Positions 37,630 to 47,374 are shown, counted from the stretch's first letter. The stretch is DNA of 64,000 nt from Rhodopseudomonas palustris (GCF_003591005.1 NZ_QYYD01000006.1:124001-188000), one strand, 5' to 3'. Made by a program: numbers and translations. The notes: generated by a model from the sequence alone, not told the origin.

Positions 37630-37881
37630 ATGGTCGATCGCCCCCGGAACGCCGCCACAGACCAGCCGCGCGACCTGGCCGACCGCATGGCGCGGCGCAG
37701 CAAAGCGGACGGTTTCGTGCGCCAGACTTTCGTGCTGCCGCGGCTCGACGCCCGCGCCAAGGCGCGTGAATTTTTCGAGGCCTGGCCCAAGGCCGCCTAT
37801 ATGTCGGGCGTCGAGAGCTGGCGCGAACTGCCGGGAGATACCATCGAGTTCACGATGCGGCGGCTGCCGACGGCGGACTGA
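37630..37881 (+). CDS. small conserved hypothetical protein
   Basis: 83 residues, MVDRPRNAATDQPRDLADRM at the start, then FVRQTFVLPRLDARAKAREF and MSGVESWRELPGDTIEFTMR. GGAG lies 8 nt before the ATG at 37630. No membrane segment, signal peptide or recognised domain. Charged and soluble; it sits divergently from ku and 83 bases upstream of radC on the same strand, so it may share the radC transcript. Function not recognised. Confidence 0.72.
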   Translation: MVDRPRNAATDQPRDLADRMARRSKADGFVRQTFVLPRLDARAKAREFFEAWPKAAYMSGVESWRELPGDTIEFTMRRLPTAD

Positions 37882-37963
37882 GCGCGTGGGATAGCGGGAG
37901 ATTCCCGGTTGCAAAACCGGCTGCGCCCGGCATGGTTGAGCCAGTCAGGAAAACGCATCGGCC

Positions 37964-38683
37964 ATGTCAGCACACAGCGGTGAGCGTTTGCATCAGCCCG
38001 GCTTTGCCGAGGCGCCGCATTATCACGGTCATCGCGAACGGCTGCGCGAACGGTTTCGCGAGTCCGGCGCCGACGCGCTATCGGACTACGAGCTGCTCGA
38101 ACTGGTGCTGTTCCGCGCGCTGCCGCGGCGCGACGTCAAGCCGCTCGCCAAGGCGCTGATCGCGCGGTTCGGGTCGTTCGCCGAGGCGGTGCATGCGCCC
38201 GACGCGCGGCTGCGCGAAGTCGGCGGGCTCGGCGAAGCAGCGATTACCGAGATCAAGCTGATCGCCGCGGCAGCGGCGCGGGTCACCAAAGGGCAGCTGA
38301 AGAGCAGGCCGATCCTATCATCCTGGTCGGTGGTGATCGATTACTGCCGCACCATCATGGCGTTCGCCGACAAGGAGCAGTTCCGCATCCTGTTTCTCGA
38401 CAAGCGCAATCAGTTGATCGCCGACGAATTGCAGCAGGTCGGCACCGTCGATCACACGCCGGTCTATCCGCGCGAGATCGTCAAACGCGCGCTCGAACTC
38501 TCCGCCACCGCAGTCATCCTGGTGCACAACCATCCGTCCGGCGATCCCACCCCGTCGCAGGCCGACATTCAGATGACCAAGCAGATCGTCGCCATCGCCG
38601 GTCCGCTCGGCGTCGTGGTCCACGACCACATCATCGTCGGCAAGAACGGACATGCGAGTCTCAAGGGGATGAAGTTGTTTTAA
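37964..38683 (+). CDS. radC: RadC family protein (JAB1/MPN metalloprotease-like fold)
   Basis: 239 residues. An N-terminal helix-hairpin-helix region ([20 protein letters not shown]) leads into a JAMM-like domain with HNHPSGD (H188, H190) and D201 in PSQAD, the metal-binding set. Once linked to DNA repair, its role is now unsettled. Neighbouring ku makes a repair theme possible but proves nothing. A family C palindrome begins 14 bases after the stop. Confidence 0.93.
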   Translation: MSAHSGERLHQPGFAEAPHYHGHRERLRERFRESGADALSDYELLELVLFRALPRRDVKPLAKALIARFGSFAEAVHAPDARLREVGGLGEAAITEIKLIAAAAARVTKGQLKSRPILSSWSVVIDYCRTIMAFADKEQFRILFLDKRNQLIADELQQVGTVDHTPVYPREIVKRALELSATAVILVHNHPSGDPTPSQADIQMTKQIVAIAGPLGVVVHDHIIVGKNGHASLKGMKLF

Positions 38684-38696
38684 GGGCGCCACCTCC

Positions 38697-38774
38697 GTCA
38701 TTGCGAGCGAAGCGAAGCAATCCAGCGCCGTGCACTGCGCTGGATTGCTTCGTCGCTTCGCTCCTCGCAATGAC
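38697..38774. repeat. dispersed palindrome family C, copy 1
   Basis: GTCATTGCGAGCGAAGCGAA, then GCAATCCAGC, mirrored by GCTGGATTGC and GCTCCTCGCAATGAC. The second copy lies at 63404-63482. Located between the convergent radC and enoyl-CoA hydratase genes. Confidence 0.88.
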
Positions 38775-38805
38775 GGGGAAAGGCCGTACTAACTACCCGT
38801 TCGCC

Positions 38806-39588
38806 TCAAAACGCCCCGTGTCGGCCTTCGCCTGCGCTGAAGCGTTCGGCGCCTTCCAATGTTTCGCCGCTGTCGATCACTTGCAGGCCGCCGCGCATTT
38901 CGTGCATCAGCGCGTCTTCTTCGGACATGTCCCATTGCTCCAGCGCCGACAGCCGGTCGGCGCGCAGGCAGGTCTGCGGGAACGCGGCGATTTCCTTGGC
39001 GAGCGTGATGGCGCACAGCGCCGCCTCGCCGCGGTGGACCAGGCGGTTGGCGAGGCCGATGCGGTGCGCCTCGATGCCCGACACGGCGCGGCCGGTGAGG
39101 ATCAGGTCCATGGCGTGGGAATGGCCGATCAGCCGCGGCAGCCGCACGGTGCCGAGATCGATCAGCGGCACGCCGAAGCGGCGGCAGAACACCCCGAAGG
39201 TGGCGTCGTCGGCCGCGACCCGCATGTCGGCCCACAGCGCCAGCTCGAGCCCGCCCGCGACCGCAAAGCCCTCGATCGCGGCGATCACCGGCTTACTCAG
39301 CCGCAGCCGGCTCGGGCCCATCGGCGCGATGCTGCCATGGCCGGCGATGTCGCGGCGGCGCTCGGCGTCACCCGCCGCCACCGCCTTGAGGTCGGCGCCG
39401 GCGCAGAACGTGCCGCCGGTGCCGGTCAGCACCGCGACGGAAGAAGTCTCGTCGGCATCGAACGCCAGGAAGGCGTCGTACAGCTTCCTGGCGGTGGCGC
39501 CATCGACCGCGTTGCGGCGCTCCGGCCGGTTGATCGAGACGATCGTCACCGGTCCGTCACGATTGATCAGCACCGTGTCCTTGGTCAT
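38806..39588 (-). CDS. enoyl-CoA hydratase/isomerase family protein (crotonase fold)
   Basis: 260 residues. The oxyanion-hole segments GGTFCAGADLKAVAAGD and GFAVAGGLELALWADMRVAA are intact. AFGVFCRRFGVPLIDLGTVR-like sequence follows with the usual catalytic-loop region. Most likely hydrates 2-enoyl-CoA, though crotonase relatives vary widely in reaction. A lone gene; no acyl-CoA dehydrogenase or thiolase is adjacent. Confidence 0.88.
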   Translation of the reverse strand: MTKDTVLINRDGPVTIVSINRPERRNAVDGATARKLYDAFLAFDADETSSVAVLTGTGGTFCAGADLKAVAAGDAERRRDIAGHGSIAPMGPSRLRLSKPVIAAIEGFAVAGGLELALWADMRVAADDATFGVFCRRFGVPLIDLGTVRLPRLIGHSHAMDLILTGRAVSGIEAHRIGLANRLVHRGEAALCAITLAKEIAAFPQTCLRADRLSALEQWDMSEEDALMHEMRGGLQVIDSGETLEGAERFSAGEGRHGAF

Positions 39589-39692
39589 GAAAAGCTCCGT
39601 CGTCTTGCGGGGTCAGGCGGATGTTGCGGACGTGATATCAGCTGCGGCTTGGCGGCCGACGTTGATTATTATCAAATGTCGGCCCCACGGTC

Positions 39693-39809
39693 GTCATTCC
39701 GGGGCGCGCGAAGCGCGAACCCGGAATCCCGACATGTTCTGCGACTCCTCGGTTTCCACAACTGCGGGATTCCGGGTTCGTGCGCGTTCCGCGCGCGCCC
39801 CGGAATGAC
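39693..39809. repeat. dispersed palindrome family D, copy 1
   Basis: GTCATTCCGGGGCGCGCGAA, GCGCGAACCCGGAATCCCG, mirrored by CGGGATTCCGGGTTCG and GCGCGCCCCGGAATGAC, around a nearly unpaired centre. Other copies lie at 61697-61815 and 62455-62566. Confidence 0.88.
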
Positions 39810-39835
39810 CGGGAGGGGGCGCGGGTTGGGCGGAG

Positions 39836-40753
39836 TTACTTCACAACCAGCTCAGTCCCGGTCAGCCGCCGATAGGCTTCGAGGTAGCGCTTCGACGTGG
39901 CTTCGACGACTTCGCCCGGCAGCTTCGGCGGCGGGGCTTCGCCGTTCCAGCGGCCGGCGCGGCGCTCGGCGTCGAGGTGATCGCGCAGCGGCTGCTTGTC
40001 GAAGGAGGGCTGCGGCCGGCCCGGCTGATAAGCATCGGCGGCCCAGAACCGCGACGAATCCGGCGTCATCACCTCGTCGATCAAAATGATGCGGCCGTCG
40101 CTGTCGCGGCCGAATTCGAACTTGGTATCGGCGATGATGATGCCGCGGTCGCGGGCGATTTCTTCGCCCAGCGTGTAGATCGCGCGGGTCATGTGTTCGA
40201 GCGTGTAGGCATCCTCCTCGCCGACGATCTCGCGCATCCGGGCCACGGTGATGTTTTCGTCGTGGCCGGTCTCCGCCTTGGTGGCGGGCGAGAAAATCGG
40301 CGGCGTCAGCTTGTCGCTTTCCAAAAGACCCTCGGCCAACTGCTCGCCGGCCAGCGTGCCGCTTGCGGCGTATTCCTTCCAGGCCGAGCCGGTGATGTAG
40401 CCGCGGATCACGCACTCGATCGGAAACACCGTGGTGCGCTTGCACAGCATGGTCCGGCCGGCGATCTCGGCGCGGTGCGGCGCCAGCGCCGGCACGGCCT
40501 CGATGATGGCGTCGGTGTCGGCGCTGATCATGTGATGCGGCACCACGCCGCCGAGTTGGCTGAACCAGAACGCGCTGACCTGGGTGAGCACCGCGCCCTT
40601 CATCGGGATGGTCTCGCCCATCACCACGTCGAACGCGCTGATCCGGTCGGTGGTGACGAGCAGCAGCCGGTCGTCGTCGACGGCGTAGATGTCGCGGACC
40701 TTGCCGCGGCCGATCTTGGTCAGCGGCAGGTCGCTCGAGAGCATGGTGGTCAT
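39836..40753 (-). CDS. purC: phosphoribosylaminoimidazole-succinocarboxamide synthase
   Basis: 305 residues, the long (yeast-type) form rather than the 237-residue E. coli form. Signatures [39 protein letters not shown]-like [16 protein letters not shown], and [15 protein letters not shown] are clear. It joins aspartate to CAIR in the eighth step of de novo IMP synthesis. Not in an operon with other pur genes here. Confidence 0.95.
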   Translation of the reverse strand: MTTMLSSDLPLTKIGRGKVRDIYAVDDDRLLLVTTDRISAFDVVMGETIPMKGAVLTQVSAFWFSQLGGVVPHHMISADTDAIIEAVPALAPHRAEIAGRTMLCKRTTVFPIECVIRGYITGSAWKEYAASGTLAGEQLAEGLLESDKLTPPIFSPATKAETGHDENITVARMREIVGEEDAYTLEHMTRAIYTLGEEIARDRGIIIADTKFEFGRDSDGRIILIDEVMTPDSSRFWAADAYQPGRPQPSFDKQPLRDHLDAERRAGRWNGEAPPPKLPGEVVEATSKRYLEAYRRLTGTELVVK

Positions 40754-40816
40754 GGCGGTCTCACGCAGCAGGCGACCGCCGGACGGCGGTGCGCAACAAT
40801 CGGGAGCGCCAGTTTA

Positions 40817-41734
40817 TCACTCCGGCAGCGGAATGAACTCGCTCTCGTTCGGAACGGCGTCGAAACGGCCGGTTTTCCAGTCCTGTTTGGCCTGTTCAAT
40901 GCGCTCTTTGCTGGACGAGACGAAATTCCACCAGATGTGGCGCGGCCCTTCCAGCGCGTCACCGCCCAGAAACATCATGCGGGTGTCCGTCTTGACCCGG
41001 ACGGTGATGCGGTCGCCGGGGCGGAAGATCAAAAGCTGCGGCCCGACATGGCGGTCGCCGGCGATCTCGATCTCGCCGTCGACCAGATAGATCGCGCGCT
41101 CCTCGTGGTCGGGATCGAGCGGCACCGACGTGCCGGCGCGGGCGGTGACCTCGGCGTAGAACCAGGGTGACACCATCGTCACCGGCGACGACTTGCCGAA
41201 CGCATTGCCCGCGATCACCCGGGCGGTGAAGGCGCTGGTCTCGATGGTCGGCAGCGTCGCAGCGGCGAAATGCTGGAAGGAGGGTGCGATCTCCTCGCTG
41301 CCTTTGGGCAGCGCGATCCAGCTCTGCAGGCCGAGCATCGCCTGGCCGTCGCGGCGTTCGACATCGGGCGTGCGCTCGGAATGCGCGATGCCGCGGCCGG
41401 CGGTCATCAGGTTCATGGCGCCGGGCGCGATCTCCTGGATGTTGCCCTCGCTGTCGCGGTGCATGATCTTGCCGTCGAACAGATAGGTGACGGTGGCGAG
41501 CCCGATATGCGGGTGCGGCCGCACGTCCATGCCTTTGCCGGCGATGAACTGCACCGGGCCGAAGTGATCGAAGAAAATGAACGGCCCGACCATCTGCCGC
41601 TTGCCGTGCGGCAGCGCGCGGCGCACCGCGAAGCCGTCGCCGAGGTCCCGCGTGCGCGGCACGATGACGAGATCGAGCGCGTCGCAGGTCTGCGGATCGC
41701 CGAGCTCGGGATCGATCGATGGCATCCAGCTCAT
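40817..41734 (-). CDS. pirin family protein
   Basis: 305 residues, two cupin domains. The iron-binding motif of the N-terminal cupin is RPHPHIGLATVTYLFDG with HRDSEGN and the later GRGIAHSERTP. The C-terminal cupin region contains GPQLLIFRPGDRI. Bacterial pirins act as quercetin dioxygenases or as regulators; which applies here is unknown. It is 63 bases upstream of purC on the same strand. Confidence 0.9.
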   Translation of the reverse strand: MSWMPSIDPELGDPQTCDALDLVIVPRTRDLGDGFAVRRALPHGKRQMVGPFIFFDHFGPVQFIAGKGMDVRPHPHIGLATVTYLFDGKIMHRDSEGNIQEIAPGAMNLMTAGRGIAHSERTPDVERRDGQAMLGLQSWIALPKGSEEIAPSFQHFAAATLPTIETSAFTARVIAGNAFGKSSPVTMVSPWFYAEVTARAGTSVPLDPDHEERAIYLVDGEIEIAGDRHVGPQLLIFRPGDRITVRVKTDTRMMFLGGDALEGPRHIWWNFVSSSKERIEQAKQDWKTGRFDAVPNESEFIPLPE

Positions 41735-41794
41735 GGTCGGACCTCTTTCTTCCTACAGCCGGCGATACGCGCGGCTCGGTCAACTTGTTACTCC

Positions 41795-41882
41795 GTCATG
41801 GCCGGGATTGTCCCGGCCATCCACGCCTTCAGCGTCTCTCCCGCATCAAGGCGTGGATGCCCGGCACAAGGCCGGGCATGAC
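41795..41882. repeat. dispersed palindrome family B, copy 3
   Basis: GTCATGGCCGGGATTGTCC mirrored by GGCACAAGGCCGGGCATGAC, with the inner CCATCCACGCC / GGCGTGGATG pair. It lies between the mcd stop and the pirin start. Confidence 0.85.
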
Positions 41883-41928
41883 GGCGTTTGTGACGACGTG
41901 CGCCCGCATCACAAAGTCCGCGTACGTG

Positions 41929-43347
41929 TCACGCCGGCGGGGCGATCGCCAGCGGGGCGGAGGCTTTGCCGTTGGTCTTGCGCGGCTCGCTGGTCAGCGG
42001 CTTCGACGGCAGCTGTTTGCGCACCGCGGAGGCGGCGGCGATCTGGGCGCGTTCGGCAAAGGCCTCGTGGTTGGCCTCGATCTCGCCGAGCGCATACAGA
42101 TAGTTCACCATCAGTCCGTGCGACTGCCGCATACCATTGGGCGAGCGGTCGCCGAGGAAGTTCAGAGCCTCGAGCCGCGCGCCGTTGCCGAGATGGAAGC
42201 GCGCCACCGGGTCGAGCGGCAGGCCGCGCGGGTTCTTGGCCTGCAGGAAGTAAGCGGCCGCGAGCGGCAGCAGCAGCGGCTTGATGTGATCGGCCATGTC
42301 CTGATCCTCGAACCAGTTCGGCCGGTCGAGCACCTCCAGCGCGGCGCGCGCCGAAGCGTCGAGCAGCACCGAATCGGGGTTGGCGCGTTCGCGCGCCAGC
42401 CATTTGGCGAAGCCCGGCACCGGCGACAGCGTGACAAAGCTCTGCACGTTGGGCAGCTCGCGCTTGATCTCCTCGACCACCTGCTTGATCAGGAAGTTGC
42501 CGAACGAGATGCCGGCGAGGCCCTTCTGGGTGTTGGAGATCGAGTAGAACACCGCCGTGGTTGCGTCCTTCGGCGCGATCGGCTCGCGGTCGAGGTCGAG
42601 CAGCGGCGCGATTGCGCCCGGTCGCTCCGAGGTCAGCGCGACTTCGACGAAGATCAGCGGCTCGTCGACCAGCTGCGGATGGAAGAAGCCGTAGCAGCGC
42701 CGATCCGCCGGCGCGAGGCGTGCGCGCAGATCGTCCCAATTGTGAATGGCGTGAACCTGCTCGTAGCGAATGATCTTTTCCAGGATGTTCGCCGGCGTAT
42801 TCCAGTCGATCCGTTGCAGCACCAGGAAGCCCCGATTGAACCACGAGGTGAACAGATGCACGAAGTCGTCGTCGACATGCTTGAGCTGCGGATGATCGCC
42901 GAGATGCCGCAGCACGCCCTCGCGCATCCGCACCAGCGACGCGGTGCCGCCCGGCGCGAGATTGAGCCGGCGGATCAGTTCCTGGCGGCGCGGTTCGGCA
43001 GCTTCGAGCAGACGCCCGGCGGCGTCCGGTGATGCACCGCTGATGTGGAACGCTTCGACCGCGGCGGTGAGCTGCGCGAGATCAGGGCCGAACTGTTCGG
43101 CGAGCGCATCGAGAAAGCCGATCTGGTCGGGCTCCTCGGCGTTGTCGTAACCGGACAACAGCGTGCTCGCCAGCGCGACGCCGGTGGCCTCGCCGCGGCG
43201 GGACAGCAACGTTTCGCCGAGCGCGATCAGTTCCTCTTTGCTCTTCGGCTGATGGGTGTGCGATTTGAACAGGCTGCGTCCGCGCTCGGTGAGGCTGGTG
43301 AACAGCCCGCCAAGGAATTCCGACGCGCGATCGACGGTCGCTGCCAT
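41929..43347 (-). CDS. mcd: malonyl-CoA decarboxylase
   Basis: 472 residues. The helical N-terminal domain (about 1-170) precedes the GNAT-like catalytic domain with FYSISNTQKGLAGISFGNFL, FVTLSPVPGFAKWLARE, and the C-terminal FHLGNGARLEALNFLGDRSP leading to HGLMVNYLYALGEIEANHE. It converts malonyl-CoA to acetyl-CoA, balancing fatty-acid synthesis or allowing malonate use. It follows an acyl-CoA synthetase on the same strand, 156 bases away, but malonate transporter genes are absent. Confidence 0.94.
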   Translation of the reverse strand: MAATVDRASEFLGGLFTSLTERGRSLFKSHTHQPKSKEELIALGETLLSRRGEATGVALASTLLSGYDNAEEPDQIGFLDALAEQFGPDLAQLTAAVEAFHISGASPDAAGRLLEAAEPRRQELIRRLNLAPGGTASLVRMREGVLRHLGDHPQLKHVDDDFVHLFTSWFNRGFLVLQRIDWNTPANILEKIIRYEQVHAIHNWDDLRARLAPADRRCYGFFHPQLVDEPLIFVEVALTSERPGAIAPLLDLDREPIAPKDATTAVFYSISNTQKGLAGISFGNFLIKQVVEEIKRELPNVQSFVTLSPVPGFAKWLARERANPDSVLLDASARAALEVLDRPNWFEDQDMADHIKPLLLPLAAAYFLQAKNPRGLPLDPVARFHLGNGARLEALNFLGDRSPNGMRQSHGLMVNYLYALGEIEANHEAFAERAQIAAASAVRKQLPSKPLTSEPRKTNGKASAPLAIAPPA

Positions 43348-43503
43348 ATGACGTGTCCCCGCAGTTTCGATAGATGAGAGTGCGTCGCGAAATCATAATC
43401 AGTCCGCGTTACGTCTTCCAGACGCTTCACGCCGCACTCGGTTCGGGCACGGCTTCGTGATCGGCGTGGCGAGCGCCGGCGCACCATTCGGTCGATCAAC
43501 GGG

Positions 43504-45066
43504 TCAGGGCGCGCGCAAGGCGCGGCGGAAAAGTTTGCCGGTCGGGCCGGTCGGCAGCTCCGGCACGGCGTGAAAATGCTTCGGCACCTTGAAGCCGGCG
43601 AAATGGTGATGCCGCCGCAAGTAATCGCCGAGCTCGGCGGCGGGCGGCAAATCGCCGCGCGGGACGATGAACGCCTCGATGCGCTGCCCGATCGCCGCAT
43701 CGGGCTGGCCGACCACGGCGCATTGCGCCACCGCCGGATGCGTCAGCAGCGCATGCTCGATCTCCTCGCCGGAGACTTTGATGCCGCCGCTGTTGATGAC
43801 GTTGTCGATCCGCCCCGTCACCCAGAGAAACCCGTCGGCATCGAGCCGGCCGAGATCGCCAGAGCGCCACCAGCCATCTCGGAACTTCTCGCGCGTCAGC
43901 TCCGGGTCTTTCCAATAGCCGATCGCCAGCGAAGGGCCGGACACCGCGATCTCGCCGCTGTCGCCCTCCGCTGCTACGTCGTCGAACGAGCCGTTGAGGA
44001 TGCAGACGTCGGCGCCGACCACCGGCCGGCCGCTGGAGCCGATCTTGCCCCGCTGCATCAAGTCGGTTGTGCCGGCGATCACGGCCGATGCGGTGAAGGC
44101 TTCGCCGGACAGATAGATGCAGGCGATGTTGCGGCAGAACTTGTCGTACAGCGTGCGCACGTCGGTCGGCGCCGGCGCTTCGCCAGATATCGTCACCAGC
44201 GTCAGCGAAGACAAATCGTAAGCCTCAGGCTTCGCATCGAACACCATTCGCCACATAGTCGGCACCAGCGGCGCCATCGAGATTCGCTCGCGCTGTACCG
44301 ATTCGAGGAATGCCTGCGGGGTGAACACCTGGCCAAAGCAGACCTTGGCTTTGGCGGCAACGAACGGCAGCACGATGATGGCCCAGGCCGCGAACGACGG
44401 CTGCATGTACAACAGCGTCGCGCCCTCCGGCGGGATCGGGCCCATCGTCACCTGGCCGCCTTTGGCGGCTTCCAGCAGCGTCTTCTGGCTGTGCATGATG
44501 CCCTTAGGCCGGCCGGTGGTGCCCGACGACAGCACGATCGCGGCGATGTCCGAGGGCTGCGGCGGCGCCGCGAGCACGTCGTAGCGCGCAGCCTCCGCCA
44601 CCGCCGCCGCGTAGTCGTCGGCAACGCCGTCACCGGCGCCGAGACTGATCCGCGCGATCGGCCGGCCCGCGCGCGCGATCGCCTCGCCGGCCAGCGCCGC
44701 CAGATCCGCATCATGCACCAGCACGGCGGCGCCGAGCCAGGCCAGCACCTCGCCGAGCCGCTCCGGCGTCTCGCGAACATGCAGGCTCGACGCGATCCGC
44801 CCGCTCAGCGGCGCCGCAAACCAGGCCACCGCATGCCGCGCCGAACTGCGGCACAAAAACGCCACGACGCTGCCCGGCGCAGCACCGGCGCTCACATAGG
44901 CCTGCGCCAGCGCGCGGGCCTGATCGAACGCATCGCTGCCGGTGATGCGGTCGGCGTCATCGACAAACAATTCATCACGCCCGCGCCACTGCGCCGAGCG
45001 GATGAACAGGTCGCTGAGGGTTTCGATGAACGGGGTGCGGATCTTGATGTTGCGAGCGCTCTGCAT
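43504..45066 (-). CDS. AMP-dependent acyl-CoA synthetase (ANL superfamily)
   Basis: 520 residues from the ATG at 45066 (a TTG at 45108 would add 14). Adenylation motifs: P-loop VLSSGTTGRPKGIMHSQKT, SGDLGRLDADGFLWVTGR, NSGGIKVSGEEIEHALL and the C-terminal lysine in GPTGKLFRRAL. It activates an acid to acyl-AMP and then to the thioester. The mcd neighbour might suggest malonyl-CoA synthetase, but the sequence does not resemble the MatB I remember from Rhodopseudomonas. A fatty or aromatic acid is as likely. Confidence 0.87.
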   Translation of the reverse strand: MQSARNIKIRTPFIETLSDLFIRSAQWRGRDELFVDDADRITGSDAFDQARALAQAYVSAGAAPGSVVAFLCRSSARHAVAWFAAPLSGRIASSLHVRETPERLGEVLAWLGAAVLVHDADLAALAGEAIARAGRPIARISLGAGDGVADDYAAAVAEAARYDVLAAPPQPSDIAAIVLSSGTTGRPKGIMHSQKTLLEAAKGGQVTMGPIPPEGATLLYMQPSFAAWAIIVLPFVAAKAKVCFGQVFTPQAFLESVQRERISMAPLVPTMWRMVFDAKPEAYDLSSLTLVTISGEAPAPTDVRTLYDKFCRNIACIYLSGEAFTASAVIAGTTDLMQRGKIGSSGRPVVGADVCILNGSFDDVAAEGDSGEIAVSGPSLAIGYWKDPELTREKFRDGWWRSGDLGRLDADGFLWVTGRIDNVINSGGIKVSGEEIEHALLTHPAVAQCAVVGQPDAAIGQRIEAFIVPRGDLPPAAELGDYLRRHHHFAGFKVPKHFHAVPELPTGPTGKLFRRALRAP

Positions 45067-45171
45067 GATCGCCGACGCTACCCGTCGAATACCGGATACG
45101 TCCAGCAAACGTGTTGCTGCAGTGCGATCGTGAGCAGCGACAATACGTGCCGCTTACTAACGCTGCGCGAA

Positions 45172-45777
45172 TTAGTTCGCCAGCACTTCGGCCGTGACGT
45201 CTTCGACGTGGTGCAGCAGGCAGATCAGGCGGCCGTCGGCGTCGTGGACCGGGGTGTTGATCGGCTGCCAATAGCGCTCGACGAAGTTGCCGGTAGTGTC
45301 GCGGACGTCGTAGCGCTGCACCTGCATGGCGTGCGGCTGGCCGGTCTCGACCACCGAACTCAGCGATGCGTAAAGGTTGCTGACGCCGTCGGCGGTGTCG
45401 ATCGCCGGATTGTCCGGGAAGACATCGAACAGCGGCAGCCCGATGATGTCATTGCGGTTGGCAAAGGTGGCGCGCGCATAGGCGTTGTTGATATCGATGA
45501 TCTTCAGCCCCGGGCCGGGGTCGATCAGCATGTAGGGATGCGGCGAGGTTTCGAAGTTCGGACGGAGCTGACCGATCACCGATGCCAGATCGCCGTTCGG
45601 CCGCTTCGGCGGCACCGGCGACAGATTGGCGCCGGACATCTGCGAGTTCAGCAGCGCCAGTTCACGCTTCGCCGACGACAACAGCATCAGCAAGGTCCGC
45701 CGCAGCGTCGAATCGGAGGCCTCGCCGAGCAGGCGGCCGAAATGCGCAATATTCTGTTCGCAAACGAACCGCTGCAT
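45172..45777 (-). CDS. single PAS-domain signalling protein
   Basis: 201 residues from the ATG at 45777 (a GTG lies 12 bases upstream). An N-terminal helical segment (NIAHFGRLLGEASDSTLRRT ... AKRELALLN) typical of short alphaproteobacterial PAS proteins precedes one PAS domain (about 80-200) with PYMLIDPGPGLKIIDINNAY, GLPLFDVFPDN and a PAC-like YWQPINTPVHDADGRL. There is no kinase, GGDEF or DNA-binding output. Probably a sensor or adaptor acting on another protein. Ligand unknown. Confidence 0.82.
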   Translation of the reverse strand: MQRFVCEQNIAHFGRLLGEASDSTLRRTLLMLLSSAKRELALLNSQMSGANLSPVPPKRPNGDLASVIGQLRPNFETSPHPYMLIDPGPGLKIIDINNAYARATFANRNDIIGLPLFDVFPDNPAIDTADGVSNLYASLSSVVETGQPHAMQVQRYDVRDTTGNFVERYWQPINTPVHDADGRLICLLHHVEDVTAEVLAN

Positions 45778-45854
45778 GGCCCGCCCCACGCAATTGTACG
45801 AGCCGAATTAGCTACTCAGGATTGAAAGTAAGTCAATACCTGGAGTTTGGCGCG

Positions 45855-47219
45855 TCAGCGCGCCAAGCCGGTGACCTCTGACACCTTTCCGAAACGCTCC
45901 AGCGTCAGGATCGCGTCGGCGAATGTCTGAGCGCCGCCGTTCAGCACCGGGCGGGCGAGCTGCAGGAATTTCTGCGCCATCGCCTGATCGGACGGGAAGG
46001 AATTCGGCTCGCCCGACGGATCGGCGTAGATCCGCTCATGGACGCCGTCCTCGGTGGTGATCGAGACCCGGGCGCCGAACGGATGGGTCTTGCCCTCGAG
46101 CCGGGAGTCTTGAACCACGTCGAAACGGTCGGCCAGCGCGTCGATCGCGGGGTCGCCGAGCCGGCTGTAATCGTCCCAGCCGAAGCTGCCCTGGTCGAGC
46201 GCCAGCGCGCCGGTGAAGAACATCGAGAACTGGCCGCCGACGATCGAGGACGGGTGTCGCTTGGTGGCGGCGTCGCCGGTCAGGGTGATGCCGTTGCGGT
46301 GCAGGCCGACCTCGACCTTCTTGACCTGCTCGGGCGTCAGATTGTGCTCACACCGCATCGCGATCAGCGCGTCGATCGCCGCGTGGGTGTAGCGGCAGCT
46401 CGGATATGGCTTCACGCCGATCTTCATGGTCTCGTAGACGCTGCCGAGATCGGCGACCGCTTTGTCCGGATGCGGCGTATCGGTGTAGCCGACCAACAGG
46501 CCGTGAATGCCTTCGACGGATTCGCTGGAGCCAAGGAAGTCGTTCTTGGCCAGCGTCGCGGCGACCACGCCGTTCATCGCGGCGGCGCCGACCTGATAGC
46601 GCTTGTTCCAGGCGCCGTTGACCAGGAATTGCAGTGAGCCGGCGGCCTGGCTGCCGGAGACGCCGAATGCCGAGACGATCTGCTCGGCGCCAAGGCCGTA
46701 CAGCTTGGCGGCCGCCGCGGCCGCCCCATAGGTGCCGGCGGTGGCGGTCGGGTGGAAGCCGCGGGCGTAATGCGAGGTCGGGTCTAGCGCGTTGCCGAGC
46801 CGACAGCAGACTTCGTAGCCGGCAACGATTGCGGTGAGCACATCGCGGCCGGAGGCGCCGACCAGTTCGCCGACCGCGAAGGCGGCCGGCACCACCGGCG
46901 CCGAGGGATGCAGCGAGGAATCGGCGTGGGTGTCGTCAAAATCGAGCGAATGGCCGAACGCACCGTTGAGCAGGGCGGCCACGGCGGGCGTGCGGCGCTT
47001 GGCGTCGCCGAACACGGTGGCGTCGCCATCAGTGTCGAGCGACAGCGCCTGCAGGGTCGCCAGCAGCGCGGGGGTGGATTCGGCGTCGCGCCGGGCGCGG
47101 ATCGCGCTGCCGAGGAAATCCAGGGTGAGCAGCTTGGCGCGGGCCAGCACGTCCTGCGGGATGTCGTCGAATTTGAGCGCGGCGACGTAGGCGGCAAGCG
47201 TGGCGGTCTCGTTGGCCAT
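45855..47219 (-). CDS. MmgE/PrpD family protein
   Basis: 454 residues with the family helices FGHSLDFDDTHADSSLHPSA, AIVAGYEVCCRLGNAL, GTYGAAAAAAKLYGLG and KPYPSCRYTHAAIDALI. Members include 2-methylcitrate dehydratase, aconitate-like isomerases and cis-aconitate decarboxylase; prpB/prpC are not nearby, so a propionate role is not supported. Close homologues are often near CoA-transferases in catabolic clusters, but here it stands alone. Confidence 0.9.
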   Translation of the reverse strand: MANETATLAAYVAALKFDDIPQDVLARAKLLTLDFLGSAIRARRDAESTPALLATLQALSLDTDGDATVFGDAKRRTPAVAALLNGAFGHSLDFDDTHADSSLHPSAPVVPAAFAVGELVGASGRDVLTAIVAGYEVCCRLGNALDPTSHYARGFHPTATAGTYGAAAAAAKLYGLGAEQIVSAFGVSGSQAAGSLQFLVNGAWNKRYQVGAAAMNGVVAATLAKNDFLGSSESVEGIHGLLVGYTDTPHPDKAVADLGSVYETMKIGVKPYPSCRYTHAAIDALIAMRCEHNLTPEQVKKVEVGLHRNGITLTGDAATKRHPSSIVGGQFSMFFTGALALDQGSFGWDDYSRLGDPAIDALADRFDVVQDSRLEGKTHPFGARVSITTEDGVHERIYADPSGEPNSFPSDQAMAQKFLQLARPVLNGGAQTFADAILTLERFGKVSEVTGLAR

Positions 47220-47374
47220 CGGGGGCTCCCTGTTGTTTTGCGCGCACGTTAGGCGGGCCGGCGACTGGGTTCAAGCCACGCCGCCGCACGGCGGGCCTGC
47301 GCCGCGGCCGCAATTGCGCTGCAGCGGACGCTATGCTCTGTCAGCCGAAGCTCCAGCCGTCGCGATTCCTCAGC

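Noticed and set aside
37882-37963. Hairpin-rich stretch between the 83-residue gene and radC, as a tRNA or small RNA
   Set aside because: GCGGGAGATTCCCG-like pairing is short; no cloverleaf, promoter or terminator fits.
43570-45825. A 751-codon open frame on the plus strand opposite the acyl-CoA synthetase and PAS genes
   Set aside because: It is antisense to two well-defined genes and its translation is Arg/His/Gly-rich with no domain. Long antisense frames are expected at this GC content.
45855-47219. prpD of a methylcitrate cycle
   Set aside because: The protein belongs to the MmgE/PrpD family, but prpB, prpC and a PrpR regulator are absent, so a propionate role cannot be claimed.
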